Shown: one piece after another, positions 33,116 to 44,100 of the stretch
How the letters are laid out: every line of letters starts with the position of its first letter
Numbering within the stretch: the stretch's first letter is position 1
Source: Niastella vici
Lineage (GTDB): Bacteria > Bacteroidota > Bacteroidia > Chitinophagales > Chitinophagaceae
Assembly (NCBI RefSeq): GCF_002077945.1
Contig: NZ_LVYD01000083.1
Location: 1-52,090 of the forward strand
Reading direction: 5' to 3'
Length of the DNA stretch: 52,090 nucleotides
Notes under the pieces: generated by a model
What the model was told of the DNA's origin: nothing
The model's database searches: none
The model's input: the letters and a program-made list of their open reading frames with translations, nothing else
Position numbers and translations under genes: made by a program

Positions 33116-34957
33116 CTATTTTCTTAAAACAACAGCAGTATTATCATACAACTTACTATGTATCTTATTCAACGCCTCTACCGGCATCTTGGTCACTTTC
33201 CTGTCATACGTCATCAATCCATTCGTTTCCACTTCTACATCAGTCGTTTGGGTATATACCGCCGCAGAGAGACCGCTTTTGATAAACGCGGGGATGCGGT
33301 TCACAAACTCTTCATAGTGTTTCAACAAATCGTCGTTATTCTTGAAACTCTGATACCCCCAGTTGTTCTTTTGCTGCCAGGTATGTCCTTCTACCGGCAA
33401 ACCCAAACCACCGAACTCACCTAATACCAGCACCTGCTTCGATCCAAACAAAGCGGGGTCGGGCATCAGTGGCTCAGGGTAGTTGTGCAGGTCGATGATA
33501 TGCCCTACCGGTTCAAAGTTACCGCCACTGGCGCTGTTCACCAGGCGCGAGGGGTCCTGCTGTTGCGTTACCTGTACAATGTCTTTTGTTTTGAATTGTC
33601 CCCACCCTTCATTGAACGGCACCCATACCACGATACAGGGGGAATTATACAACGCCGCCATGATCGCCTTCCATTCATTGCGATAGCTGTTTTCCGATTC
33701 AGCCGAGCGGTTTTTATCACTGGAGCGTCCGTATACACCGGGGCGCGGTTCCCAATGGTTACCGAGGTCGCCGCTGGGCATATCCTGCCAAACCAGCATG
33801 CCTAACCGGTCGCAGTAATTGTACCAGCGCGCCGGTTCTACCTTTACGTGTTTGCGGATCATGTTAAAGCCCATGGCCTTTGTTTGCTCGATATCATATT
33901 TCAACGCTTCATCGGTAGGCGCGGTGTATAAGCCATCGGGCCACCAGCCCTGGTCGAGCGGACCGTACTGAAATACAAATTCGTTGTTCAGCAACATGCG
34001 TTGAATGCCGTTGTTGTCGGTGCCCACCGAGATCTTACGCATCGCAAAATAACTGCTCACCTCATCGGTCTTTTTATTCTTTTGCACCAGCGATACTTTC
34101 AGGTCGTACAGGAAAGGGTGTTTGGGCGACCATAATGCTGCCCCGGGAATAGCCAATGCCGCTTCTGTACCGGGTGCAACGGTTTGTTCAGCGATCTTTT
34201 CCCCACCTTTAAAAGCAGCGACAGTTACCTGATCGCCCGGTTGTGCATTTTCTACCCGGGCCGTTACGCGTATGACGCTTTTGTCGATATCAGGCGTTTG
34301 TTTGAGATGGCTGATATAGGTTTGCGGCACGGCTTCCACCCAAACAGTTTGCCAGATGCCGGTCACCGGCGTATACCAGATGCCGTTGGGTTTGTTCACC
34401 TGTTTACCGCGAGGTTGCGGGCCGTCATCGGTTGGGTCCCACACACGCACCGCTATCTGCTGGTTACCCGATTTACCCAGGGCAGCTGTTATATCCATTG
34501 AGAATGGATCGTAACCGCCCTGGTGGGTGCCTACTTTCTTTCCATTTACAAATACATCGCACAACCAGTCAACCGCGCCAAAATGCAGCAGCACGCGCTT
34601 GTTTTTGAAAGTGGGCGGCATGGCCACACTTCGCTGGTACCATAAAGCACTGTCCTTCCCCACTGTTTTGCCAACACCGCTGAGCGCGCTTTCGATGGCA
34701 TAGGGTACGAGTATATTTCCGGCATAGGCCGTAGGAATGGTTTGGGTGGATGCGGGCAACACACTATACTGCCACATTCCATTCAGGTTGAGCCAGGTGT
34801 TGCGCACCAGTTGGGGTCGCGGATATTCGGGCAGGGGTTGTTGCGGATCTACTTTAGCAGCCCATTCAGTCACAATCTTATCTCCAGCGACTTTCCATTG
34901 GGACTGACCGCTGGCAGTTATCATTCCTGCGATAAACAAAACGAGCACTCTCTTCAT
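33116..34957 (-). CDS. Glycoside hydrolase family 2 (beta-galactosidase/beta-glucuronidase type)
   Basis: 613 residues with a signal peptide (MKRVLVLFIAGMITASGQ). Domains in order: sugar-binding beta-sandwich (about 45-200, WYQRSVAMPPTFKNKRVLLH), immunoglobulin-like domain (about 205-310), and a TIM barrel with the acid/base Glu 450 in WVPFNEGWGQF and the nucleophile Glu 514 in LVLGEFGGLG. It is shorter than LacZ because the C-terminal domains are absent, as in many PUL-encoded GH2 enzymes. Periplasmic. Third or fourth gene of the SusC-led transcript. The exact sugar (galactose, glucuronic acid, mannose) cannot be read from sequence. Confidence 0.9.
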   Translation of the reverse strand: MKRVLVLFIAGMITASGQSQWKVAGDKIVTEWAAKVDPQQPLPEYPRPQLVRNTWLNLNGMWQYSVLPASTQTIPTAYAGNILVPYAIESALSGVGKTVGKDSALWYQRSVAMPPTFKNKRVLLHFGAVDWLCDVFVNGKKVGTHQGGYDPFSMDITAALGKSGNQQIAVRVWDPTDDGPQPRGKQVNKPNGIWYTPVTGIWQTVWVEAVPQTYISHLKQTPDIDKSVIRVTARVENAQPGDQVTVAAFKGGEKIAEQTVAPGTEAALAIPGAALWSPKHPFLYDLKVSLVQKNKKTDEVSSYFAMRKISVGTDNNGIQRMLLNNEFVFQYGPLDQGWWPDGLYTAPTDEALKYDIEQTKAMGFNMIRKHVKVEPARWYNYCDRLGMLVWQDMPSGDLGNHWEPRPGVYGRSSDKNRSAESENSYRNEWKAIMAALYNSPCIVVWVPFNEGWGQFKTKDIVQVTQQQDPSRLVNSASGGNFEPVGHIIDLHNYPEPLMPDPALFGSKQVLVLGEFGGLGLPVEGHTWQQKNNWGYQSFKNNDDLLKHYEEFVNRIPAFIKSGLSAAVYTQTTDVEVETNGLMTYDRKVTKMPVEALNKIHSKLYDNTAVVLRK

Positions 34958-34987
34958 ATTTCACATTTGTTTTTTAGTTATGTTTCA

Positions 34988-35066
34988 GAAGTAAGACGTA
35001 AGAAGTACGAGGTAAGAAATTCGCGAACTTCGTACTTCCTACTTCATACTTCATACTTCTTACTTC
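34988..35066. repeat. GAAGTAN-family palindromic repeat, copy A
   Basis: GAAGTAAGACGTAAGAAGTA on the left mirrors TACTTCATACTTCTTACTTC on the right around a core TTCGCGAA. It starts 32 bases after the stop of the DUF3823 gene (minus strand). Same family as copies at 35819, 46351 and 49087. Confidence 0.85.
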
Positions 35067-35097
35067 ACAAGCCTATCGCCACGAGTTGTTCATATAA

Positions 35098-35787
35098 TCA
35101 AAATGACAATTTTGTAACCGGCGAAAACAATCTGTCTTCTACTCCAACTATCTTCACTCCAATCCTTGCATATACACTACTCTGTCCGCTGGGTACTGCC
35201 ACACTCAACTGCACGTTGTTCCAATCGGTGATGGCTGCGGCATCAACGGTTGTCACGGCGGTATTATCGGCGCCTGATACAAACTGGGTTTTGTTGAGGT
35301 ACAGGCTTACGCTTTCAACATCCTTTGCCGAGGCATCGGTGATGATCTTCTCTACTTTGAAGTTACCCAATATATTGCCGCCAGCCGCCGTGATCTTCGG
35401 GTTACGCACCATATAATAAGGCGTTACTTCTATATTCAGGTCCTGGCTGCCATTCAATGTTATTACCGTAGTATCCGGGGCGCCGGCTGCCGTTTGTTTC
35501 CATTTAAAGGGTCCCTGTCCGTTAGGGATGATGAATTTGTATTCGCCATTGAACAGGAGCATGGAATACGATCCATCCTGCTGAAAAGTGCCCGCTACCG
35601 GACCGATCTTTCCAAACCCATACTGGTATAATTCAAATTGCACCTGGTTGTATTCCACTTCAATGGGATCGCCTTTGTATGTTATATGACCGGTGAGTTT
35701 TGAGTTGGGTGCTTTATAATTATCTTTTTTACATGAAGCAATCGTGGTAATGATCAACGCGATTGCTGTATACATGCAGTATTTCAT
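35098..35787 (-). CDS. DUF3823 surface lipoprotein of the PUL
   Basis: 229 residues. Lipobox IASCKKD (Cys 19). The N-terminal strand region (LTGHITYKGDPIEVEYNQVQ, ELYQYG, DGSYSMLLFNGEYKFIIPNG) is typical of DUF3823, a carboxypeptidase-regulatory-like beta-sandwich, followed by a second beta domain (KVEKIITDASAKDVESVSLY). It follows susD by 146 bases. DUF3823 proteins are known only as companions of SusD, probably surface glycan-binding proteins. Its place between SusD and GH2 supports that role. Confidence 0.85.
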   Translation of the reverse strand: MKYCMYTAIALIITTIASCKKDNYKAPNSKLTGHITYKGDPIEVEYNQVQFELYQYGFGKIGPVAGTFQQDGSYSMLLFNGEYKFIIPNGQGPFKWKQTAAGAPDTTVITLNGSQDLNIEVTPYYMVRNPKITAAGGNILGNFKVEKIITDASAKDVESVSLYLNKTQFVSGADNTAVTTVDAAAITDWNNVQLSVAVPSGQSSVYARIGVKIVGVEDRLFSPVTKLSF

Positions 35788-35818
35788 ATTTGTGTATTTT
35801 ATCGTTATTCAAGTTCCC

Positions 35819-35905
35819 GAAGTAGGAAATAAGAAGTAAGAAGTAGGAAAATCCGAAAATCGCGGGCATCTTACTTCCTACTTCTTACTTCTTACCTCTT
35901 ACTTC
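35819..35905. repeat. GAAGTAN-family palindromic repeat, copy B
   Basis: GAAGTAGGAAATAAGAAGTA, then AGAAGTAGG, mirrors CTTACTTCCTACTTCTTACT and TCTTACCTCTTACTTC. It begins 29 bases after the stop of susD. Confidence 0.85.
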
Positions 35906-35933
35906 ATATTCCTAATTTCACAGATCACACTTT

Positions 35934-37829
35934 TTACTGATTAGGTTGTTTAACAATCTTGGGATTGTTTGATCGTACATTATCATCGATCGCCGAATAA
36001 TAATTACCGAGGCGGAACCGGTTGGCGCCGGTGACCAGCGCCGGCAGCACGATCTTATACGCCCATTTGCCATTATTGGCGCTGGCCGGGTTGTACAATT
36101 TGTAAGGCCATAATCCGTAAGGTTGTGTATTGCGTTTGGTGGCGGTACCAATATTTCCCAGCAGATCGGTCACCGTCATTTTATTGCCATCCCACACCAC
36201 ATGCGCCAGGCGCCAGCGTTTCATATCGTACAGGATATGTCCTTCAAAGGCCAGCTCAACGCGGCGTTCATGTACAATACGGTCGAAGCTCACATCCGTG
36301 GCCGTTAGCGGCGTTGTTAACCCTGCACGGGCGCGTACGGGGTTCATATAACCGGCCGCCACAGCAGGTTGTCCCAATTCAAAGGCGGCTTCGGCTGCAT
36401 TCAGCAGCACTTCGGCATAGCGGTACCGGATGAAGGGCACTTCGCTGTTAGTGCCGCGCGAACCGGCCCCCGGTGTGGGGTCAACATACTTGCGTAAATA
36501 AAAACCGCTTTGTGCAGTGAACTCTTTTGAGCTCACAGGTCCATCGAAGCCCACTACCTGGGTAGGGGCCGATTGACCGGGCAGCGTTTTTTGCGCTCCC
36601 CGGTCGTCACCGGTAACAATGCTGCCATCTGCAAGCTGGTAGCCGGCCCAAATATCAACCGGCCGGCCTTTAAAGGAAGAACCGGGCACTATAACTGTGC
36701 CGTACAGCCGGGCATCGCGGCCGGCGAAAATGTCACTCTGGTTTGTATAGAATATAGGATTTCCGCTGCCATCCGTTGCGGGAATGGGCGCATAGGTATT
36801 GTCGAGCTTTTCAAATGATTCAACCAGGTTCAGCGATGGGTTAATGCGGCCACCCTCCTCTTCTTCGGCACCATAGCGCGGTTGGGTGCTCACCGTAAAG
36901 CCATGCACGCGCCCGCTCTTGAGTTTGAAATCTTCTACCCAAATGCTTTCCGGATTATTGCTTTTATCGAGAAAGATGGAAGCAAAGTTTTCGCCCAGGT
37001 CGGGTTTCTTATTGTATAACGCATAAGTACCGGCGCTGCCACTGATAAGTTCCTTTGCAGCATTCAATGCTTTGGTATAATAACCGGTAGCCATGGAAGC
37101 CGGAATGCCTACTTCCCCGCCCGGCAAACTTACCTGCGGTGTACTGGCGCCGTATTTGGCAATGGAGCCGGCATAGAGGGCCGCTCTTGTTTCCATAGCC
37201 AGTGCAGCGGCTTTGGTGACGCGGCTTTTTTCATTGGGATTTACCGGCAAATTTCCTTTGATGGCTTCCGCTTCGCTGATCACAAAATCATAGAGCTCCG
37301 ATTCCTTTGACCGGGGATATTGCAGGTAAGTGGGATCGCCGCTGAAATCGTACAACAACGATTGGGTGATGAGCGGCACACCACCCATGCGTTTCACCAG
37401 TTCAAAATAAAAATTGGCGCGCAGGAAACGGGCTTCGGCCAGGAAACGGGTTCTATCCGTTTCCGACAAAGCCTTTGCGGCGGTAGCGCGTTCAATGAAT
37501 AAATTAAGATCGCGGATGTAGCCATAGTCCCAGTTACCCCACTCGCCAAAGCCCCACTCATTACGTTGCACAAAATAGGCGGAGCCGTTCTCGGAGGGAA
37601 AGCTTTCGCTAAAATCCGCAAATGACGCCCAGCCATTGTCGAGCCCCGAAAAGTCGAGCTGGCGGTTATACAGGTCGGCGAGGATCGACAGTACCTGCGC
37701 CGGATCACTGAAGGCCTGCTCGTTGGTCAGGATAGATGTTGGCTGTACGTTCAGAAAATCACTGTCTTTTTTGCAACCGGCTGTAACGATGAGCGCGGCG
37801 GCGAATATGATGGAAAATGTCTTTTTCAT
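35934..37829 (-). CDS. SusD/RagB-family glycan-binding lipoprotein of the PUL
   Basis: 631 residues, longer than the SusD at 7116-8624. Lipobox VTAGCKKD (Cys 19). Family features: LNVQPTSILTNEQAFSDPAQ, the helix FLAEARFLRANFYFELVKRM, the late segment PFIRYRYAEVLLNAAEAAFE, and near the end VHERRVELAFEGHILYDMKR. It binds oligosaccharide at the surface with its SusC partner 21 bases upstream. A palindrome follows the stop. Confidence 0.95.
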   Translation of the reverse strand: MKKTFSIIFAAALIVTAGCKKDSDFLNVQPTSILTNEQAFSDPAQVLSILADLYNRQLDFSGLDNGWASFADFSESFPSENGSAYFVQRNEWGFGEWGNWDYGYIRDLNLFIERATAAKALSETDRTRFLAEARFLRANFYFELVKRMGGVPLITQSLLYDFSGDPTYLQYPRSKESELYDFVISEAEAIKGNLPVNPNEKSRVTKAAALAMETRAALYAGSIAKYGASTPQVSLPGGEVGIPASMATGYYTKALNAAKELISGSAGTYALYNKKPDLGENFASIFLDKSNNPESIWVEDFKLKSGRVHGFTVSTQPRYGAEEEEGGRINPSLNLVESFEKLDNTYAPIPATDGSGNPIFYTNQSDIFAGRDARLYGTVIVPGSSFKGRPVDIWAGYQLADGSIVTGDDRGAQKTLPGQSAPTQVVGFDGPVSSKEFTAQSGFYLRKYVDPTPGAGSRGTNSEVPFIRYRYAEVLLNAAEAAFELGQPAVAAGYMNPVRARAGLTTPLTATDVSFDRIVHERRVELAFEGHILYDMKRWRLAHVVWDGNKMTVTDLLGNIGTATKRNTQPYGLWPYKLYNPASANNGKWAYKIVLPALVTGANRFRLGNYYSAIDDNVRSNNPKIVKQPNQ

Positions 37830-37850
37830 TGTTTGTGTGTTGAGGGCCGG

Positions 37851-40800
37851 TTAAAAGGATAGATTGATGCCTACGTTCAGGAATTTGTTCTGCGGGAATT
37901 GCAACCCGTTGTCATCGGTGATCTCGGGATCAACACCGTATGCTTTCATATTGTCGAACGTGAACAGGTTATAGGCATTTATGTAGAGCCGGGCTTTTTC
38001 CATTTTCACCTTGCTGAGCAATTTGGTGGGCAGCGAATAACCCAGTTCGAGTGTGCGTGCCCGCAGGTATTTTACGTTGTGCGCCCAGAAGGTGGAGTTG
38101 TGGTTGTAATTGCTGTGTCCACCCTGGTTGAACCGCAAGGCCGGGTATTTTCCGGGGATCCAGTTACTCTTGGGATCGAAAGGGTTTTCACGATGCCAGC
38201 GATCGAGGAAGATGGTGTTCAGGTTGCCATCGTTCTGGAATGGCCAGCGCGTTTCCCAATTCTGAAACCAGGTATAACCGGTTGCTCCGGAGAAATCGGC
38301 GCGAAAATCGAAGCGCTCATATTGCAGCGCAATGCTGATGCCGTAGTTGATATTGGGTTGCGTACCGGTTCCATACCCAATGGGCCGTTCGTCGTACCCA
38401 TCGATCTTGCCATCCTGGTTCACGTCTTTATAAATAAGATCGCCGGGCAGCAGGGTGCGATTGCCCTGTCCGTCGATGTTCACCGGATAATTGTTGATCT
38501 GTTCCTGCGAAGTGAATTGCCCCACTACATCATAGCCCCAGTCGATCTTTGTATAGCGGTGCTCGCTGGAATAACGGTACTGGTCCCAGGAATTAAAGAA
38601 CACGGGATTATAGGATGAAATGAATTTAGAACGGGAATACGACAGGTTACCGCTGACCATAAACCGCAATTTGCGGAAGGAACCGCTGTAGGAAAGCGAG
38701 CCTTCTTCACCAAATTGGGCATCGCTGTTGATATTTTCATCGGGCAGGCTGTAGCCAATTTCGTTGGGTACCAGCACATCTGATTTGCGGCCACGCAAGC
38801 CCGTACGTTTGCGATAGAAATAATCGAAGGTACCGCTGATCTTTCCGTTCAGCAGGTTGAAGTCGAACCCGATATCGGTGATCTTACTTTTGAGCCAGGA
38901 AATATTGGTGATGGGCACGCCCCGGTCTCTTGAGCCCACAACGGGCACTCCACTTAAAATAGCAACACCCTGGTTGTAGTTATAGCCTTCCACATAAGAA
39001 AATGCGGGCAAATTGAGCTGTGTTCCGTCATCGCCCAATACGCCATAGGAAGCGCGGAGCTTGAGATCGGTGAGCGGGCTTTTTCCACCCACCAGGTCCT
39101 TCATAAAGTTTTCTTCCGTTATGCGCCAGCCGGCAAATACCGAGGGAAAATACCCCACGCGGTTATTGGGTGCAAACAAATAGGAAGCGTCGCGCCGCGC
39201 TGATACTTCAAGGAAATATTTGTTATCATAACTGTAGTTGAGCCGGCCAATATACCCGATACGGGCTTCCTTGTCGTCGCTATCCTCATAGGTATCTGCC
39301 GTATTAAAATAAATAAGCGTCAATACATTGGTGCTGGGCACAGAATGGATCCAGTTGCGCAGTTGCTGGTTTTTGATGCGTTCGTTCACAAACAACGCCC
39401 CCACAGTATGCAAACCAAAGGTGTGGCTGTAGTTCAGCTTTAACTGTTGGGTAATATTGATGACCTTGCGTTGCTCGCGTTCGCGCCAGGGATTGGTGCT
39501 GCCACCGGTGGGTGTATAGGTTTGATCAGTTGGGTTATATGTATATGTATTATAGGTATACTCGTGGTTGTTGAGGATATAATCGGCCAGATAATACGAG
39601 TACACGCCACTGATGCTTAACCCCTCAACAAACGGCACCTGGTACTCGGCATTGAAATTGGTTTGCAGCACGCGCCAGTCGTTGTGGTATTTACCTGCGA
39701 TCTTATTGTTCAGGTAAGCCCAGTTGGTTTCATTGTGTTTGATATCGTTGAGGTAGGCGGGATTGTCGTTGGCATAAGGCCGCTCCAGTGGCGTGTTACG
39801 TAGAATAGCAAAGCGCGCCAGCCAGTAATCATCGAAGCCCGGCACCCCGGGGTTGTCGCGCGTTTCAATACGGCCATTGATGTTAACGCCCACTTTCAGG
39901 CGGTTGGCGATCTTGGCACTGACGTTCGATTGAATATTGGTGCGGTTGAATTTGAATTCGCGGCCCAGCACCGAGTTCTGGTACAGGTGCGTGCCCGATA
40001 AATAGTAATTGATCTTGTCGGAACCGCCGGAAACGTTTACATTGACGGAACGCTGCGGCGCATTCTTCTGAATGATAAAATCTTTCCAGTTAAAGCTCTG
40101 GTAACCGGGTTCGGTTCCCGCCTTGTATTTATCCAGCTCGCTTTGCGTAATGGTGGTGCTGCCATAGCGGTTGATCTCTGCTTCGGCGCGGTAACGCATG
40201 TAATCGTAGCTGTTGTCGAGCACATTCACAAAGCGCGTCCAGTTTTGCTGGCCGGTGTACGCATCTACATTAATGGTATTGCGCGTACCCAGTTTGCCGC
40301 GTTTGGTGGTTACGACAATTACGCCATTGGCGCTTCGTACTCCATAGATAGCGGCAGACGCATCTTTCAGCACGGTGATGCTTTCAATATCACTCGGCGC
40401 CAGGTTGTTGAACTGACCGGCATCCTGTTGTATACCGTCGATCACATACAGCACATCGCCCATATTGCGCACCTGGATGTTGGCGCTGGCGCCCGGCCGG
40501 CCATCGGGCATGCGCCAGGATACACCGGCGAGTTTACCGGCCAAACTGGTGCTCACCGTAGAGCCTCCATGCACCATGCCGATATCTTTATCAGTAACGG
40601 TGGCAATGGCGCCAATAAGCGATGCTTTCTTTTGCGTACCATACCCCACGACGACCACTTCGCCGAGGTCGGACTGCATTCTTTTAAGCACCACATTAAA
40701 ATACGATTGGTTGTAAACGGGTATTTCCTGGTTTACATACCCTACAGAGGAAATGATAAGCACGGCCGATTCGCCGGCCACTTTAATGGTAAAGGCGCCG

Positions 40801-40982
40801 TCGAGGTTGGTGGTGACGGCATTCTTTGTTCCTTTCTCGAGCACGGTGGCATTGGAAACAGTTACACCGGCGCTGTCTTTTACCAGTCCCGATACCGGGA
40901 TGCCTGGTTTTTGCTGCGCCCATAGGGGCATGGACAGCAAACAATACACTAATAGCAGTAGTAGTTTGGTTAACGACTTCAT
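37851..40982 (-). CDS. SusC/RagA TonB-dependent glycan importer of the PUL
   Basis: 1043 residues with a signal peptide (MKSLTKLLLLLVYCLLSMPL, WAQ). No STN domain, in line with control by a two-component system and not by sigma/FecR. Domains: carboxypeptidase-like repeat (VSGLVKDSAGVTVSNATVLE), TonB-box region (GEVVVVGYGTQKKASLIG), plug with ESITVLKDASAAIYGVR and NGVIVVTTKRGKLG, then a barrel ending in NKFLNVGINLSF. It heads the minus-strand transcript susC-susD-DUF3823-GH2-GH127. The 188-base gap to the divergent sensor gene must hold its promoter and the AraC-type operator. Confidence 0.95.
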   Translation of the reverse strand: MKSLTKLLLLLVYCLLSMPLWAQQKPGIPVSGLVKDSAGVTVSNATVLEKGTKNAVTTNLDGAFTIKVAGESAVLIISSVGYVNQEIPVYNQSYFNVVLKRMQSDLGEVVVVGYGTQKKASLIGAIATVTDKDIGMVHGGSTVSTSLAGKLAGVSWRMPDGRPGASANIQVRNMGDVLYVIDGIQQDAGQFNNLAPSDIESITVLKDASAAIYGVRSANGVIVVTTKRGKLGTRNTINVDAYTGQQNWTRFVNVLDNSYDYMRYRAEAEINRYGSTTITQSELDKYKAGTEPGYQSFNWKDFIIQKNAPQRSVNVNVSGGSDKINYYLSGTHLYQNSVLGREFKFNRTNIQSNVSAKIANRLKVGVNINGRIETRDNPGVPGFDDYWLARFAILRNTPLERPYANDNPAYLNDIKHNETNWAYLNNKIAGKYHNDWRVLQTNFNAEYQVPFVEGLSISGVYSYYLADYILNNHEYTYNTYTYNPTDQTYTPTGGSTNPWREREQRKVINITQQLKLNYSHTFGLHTVGALFVNERIKNQQLRNWIHSVPSTNVLTLIYFNTADTYEDSDDKEARIGYIGRLNYSYDNKYFLEVSARRDASYLFAPNNRVGYFPSVFAGWRITEENFMKDLVGGKSPLTDLKLRASYGVLGDDGTQLNLPAFSYVEGYNYNQGVAILSGVPVVGSRDRGVPITNISWLKSKITDIGFDFNLLNGKISGTFDYFYRKRTGLRGRKSDVLVPNEIGYSLPDENINSDAQFGEEGSLSYSGSFRKLRFMVSGNLSYSRSKFISSYNPVFFNSWDQYRYSSEHRYTKIDWGYDVVGQFTSQEQINNYPVNIDGQGNRTLLPGDLIYKDVNQDGKIDGYDERPIGYGTGTQPNINYGISIALQYERFDFRADFSGATGYTWFQNWETRWPFQNDGNLNTIFLDRWHRENPFDPKSNWIPGKYPALRFNQGGHSNYNHNSTFWAHNVKYLRARTLELGYSLPTKLLSKVKMEKARLYINAYNLFTFDNMKAYGVDPEITDDNGLQFPQNKFLNVGINLSF

Positions 40983-41170
40983 GTGGCAATCAATTGTTAG
41001 TTAAGTATGGCTTGAATCAGACAATGAAATAACTTCATCTTGCGCACTCCTTTTATTCCCGGCATTTCAGAATTTATTCAAATTGTTACATTTTGTTTTC
41101 TGCTATTATGATCTTGCTTAAATTACTGTCTCCAATTGGTGCTATTGTTTATTTAAAGGCGTAACGGGGA

Positions 41171-44100
41171 ATGAGCAGCTTATACCAAACGATGCAACGA
41201 CTGCTATTGCTAATAGTTTTGCAAACCGCCTATACGGCCAGTGCGCAGCCTTATTATTTCAAACATTACCAGGTAGAAAATGGCTTATCGAACAACACGG
41301 TGTATTGCAGTATACAGGACCGCAAGGGTTTTCTTTGGTTTGGGACCAAAGAAGGGTTGAACCGTTTTGATGGTTACCGGTTTAAATTATTCAAATCGGA
41401 TGATGAGCATAACAACCAACTGCAAAAGGATTTTGTGTTTTGTGTATATGCCGATGCAAAAGACAATTTATGGGTGGGTACCCAAAACGGATTGTATCAA
41501 TTTGATTATGCAAAAGAACGGCTGGTGCGGTTGTTTACGTTGCCCGAAGTGAATGACCTGGTGATGGACAGGCAGGGCCAGCTCTGGTTCCGTACCAATA
41601 GCTCGGTGTATCGTTATAATGTGAACACCCGCCGCCTCACGGCATTTCCGCCAGCCAATACCATTGACGCCTCGGCCCTTTGTATGAGCCCGAATGGCGA
41701 TCTCTGGTTCGGTTCCACCGACGGGCATTTGCGCCGGTTCGACCCAACTACTTTAACCTTTAAAGGGCCCGATGTGTTTGCACATTCCCCGCAGATGCCT
41801 ACCTGCTTTATAAAAAAACTCTATCCCGCGGGTAATGACGCCATCTTTGTAGGCACCACCTGCCAGGGTATCAAGCTGTACCATATTAACACCAATACGT
41901 ATGAAGATCTGTTGATCTACAGCGCCGATAAAACCACTGTATATGTGCGGGATATTATTAAGTATTCAGACAATGAATACTGGTTCGCAACCGAATCGGG
42001 CATCTTCATTTATAATATGGCCACCCGCCAGTTCACCAATCTGAAAAAACAAGTGACTGATCCTTATTCACTGGCAGATAATGCGGTTTATACGCTTTGC
42101 AAAGACCAGGAAGGCGGCATGTGGGCCGGCACTTATTTCGGTGGGGTGAATTATTATCCCAAACCTTATACGCCCTTCACCAAATATTATCCCGACCGCA
42201 CCCCGCAAACCATCAGCGGCAATGCGATACGCGAAATGTGTGAAGACCCGGAAGGCAATTTGTGGATTGGCACCGAAGACGCGGGATTAAATAAGCTGAA
42301 TTTGCGCACAGGTGCTATCACGCAATTCAAACCTACGGGCACGCCAACCGGTATTGCCTATCATAATATTCATGGCCTGTTGATAGTGGGTAATACGATC
42401 TGGATCGGCATGCTCGATCATGGGCTCGATATTATGGACCGCCATACGGGTAAAGTGATAAAACATTATGGCAGCGATGCGCATGACCGCACCTTCCGGA
42501 ATAATTTTATGGTGACCATGCTGCAAAGCCGGCGTGGCGAAATATATGTTGGCAGCGGCGGCGGTTTGTATCATTATATCAGGGAAACCGGCGGTTTTGA
42601 ATGGATGCACGAAACGCCCAATGGCGAATTCATCAGCTGCCTCACCGAAGATCACGCGGGCATTATTTGGGCCGGCACCCACTCGCAGGGATTGTTGTAT
42701 TATGATCCGCTTACGCGGCACTGGGGCCGGTTGCAGAACAAAACGAGCGACACCAATAGTTTATCCATCAACGATATTAATGCCGCCGTGGAAGACAGCC
42801 GCAATAATCTGTGGATCGCTACGGAAGGCGGCGGGCTTTGCCGGCTCGATGCCAACCGGCAGCGCATTACGCGGTATACGATGCAAAACGGCCTGCCCAG
42901 TAATTTTGTGTTCAAGGTGGTGGCAGATGATCACCAGCAGTTGTGGATCACTACTTCAAAAGGACTGGTAAAGCTGGATCCCCTTACCCAAAATATGACC
43001 CTTTTCACCAAGGCCAATGGACTTTTGTACGATCAGTTCAATTACAACAGCGGTTATAAAGATGCTTCGGGCAAATTGTATTTCGGTTCCATCAAAGGTA
43101 TGATCTCCTTTCGCCCCGGGGATTTTGATTCGAACCGCCTGGTGCCACCGGTATATATAACCGGCTTTCAGGTACACAATAAGGAGCTGCCGATTCAAAA
43201 AGAACATTCGCCGTTGCGGCAATCTATTCTATATACCAACACGCTTACGCTGCCCTATGATGAATCATCTTTCAGCATTGACTTTGCGGCCCTGAGCTAT
43301 ACCAGCCCGGAGATCACGGAATACAAATACCTGATGGAAGGACTCGATAAAAACTGGACGTACCTCGCCACCAACCGCAAGGTGTATTTCACCAACCTGG
43401 CGCCGGGGCAATATACGTTCAGGTTAACCGCTGCCACCAATGGCCGCTGGGGCCGGGAGAAACAACTGCGTATCACCATTACCCCACCCTTCTGGAATAC
43501 CTGGTGGGCCTGGCTTATTTATACGGTACTGGTGAGCGCCATCGTGTACTCGTTGATCAGCAGTTATCATAAGCGCTCGCAGGAGAAAAAAGAAAAAGAG
43601 ATCTATGAAGCCAAGTTCGAGTTCTTTACCAATGTGGCACATGAAATACGAACGCCGCTTACGCTCATAAAAGGGCCGGTGGAGAACCTGCTTGAAAAAA
43701 TAGAGGAGCTGCCGGAGATCAAAGAGGATGTGACCATGATGGAAAGAAATACCAACCGGCTCATGACGCTGATCACGCAGATCCTCGACTTTCGCCAAAC
43801 GGAAGCCAAAGGATTCAGCCTCGATTTCACCAGAGTGAACATCACCGATCAATTGCAGGAAGTGTATAGCAGTTTTCAAACCCTGGCAAAAAAGCGCGGC
43901 CTGCAATACCAGCTGCTGTTACCCGATTCACCGGTAATGGCGCTGGTTGATGAAGATGCGTTGAACAAAATACTCATGAACCTGTTCAGCAATGCCGTGA
44001 AATATGCCGACCAGCAGGTGACCGCTCAATTGCACCCGGTGCAAAAGGATGATGTGCAATTTGTGTTTGAGATCTCGAACGATGGGGCGCCCATTCCTGT

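Noticed and set aside
40143..40925. Long plus-strand open frame (260 codons) antisense to susC, and similar ones at 37899-38618 and 27650-28270
   Set aside because: They mirror codon structure of well-supported genes on the other strand in GC-rich sequence, and their translations show no family character.
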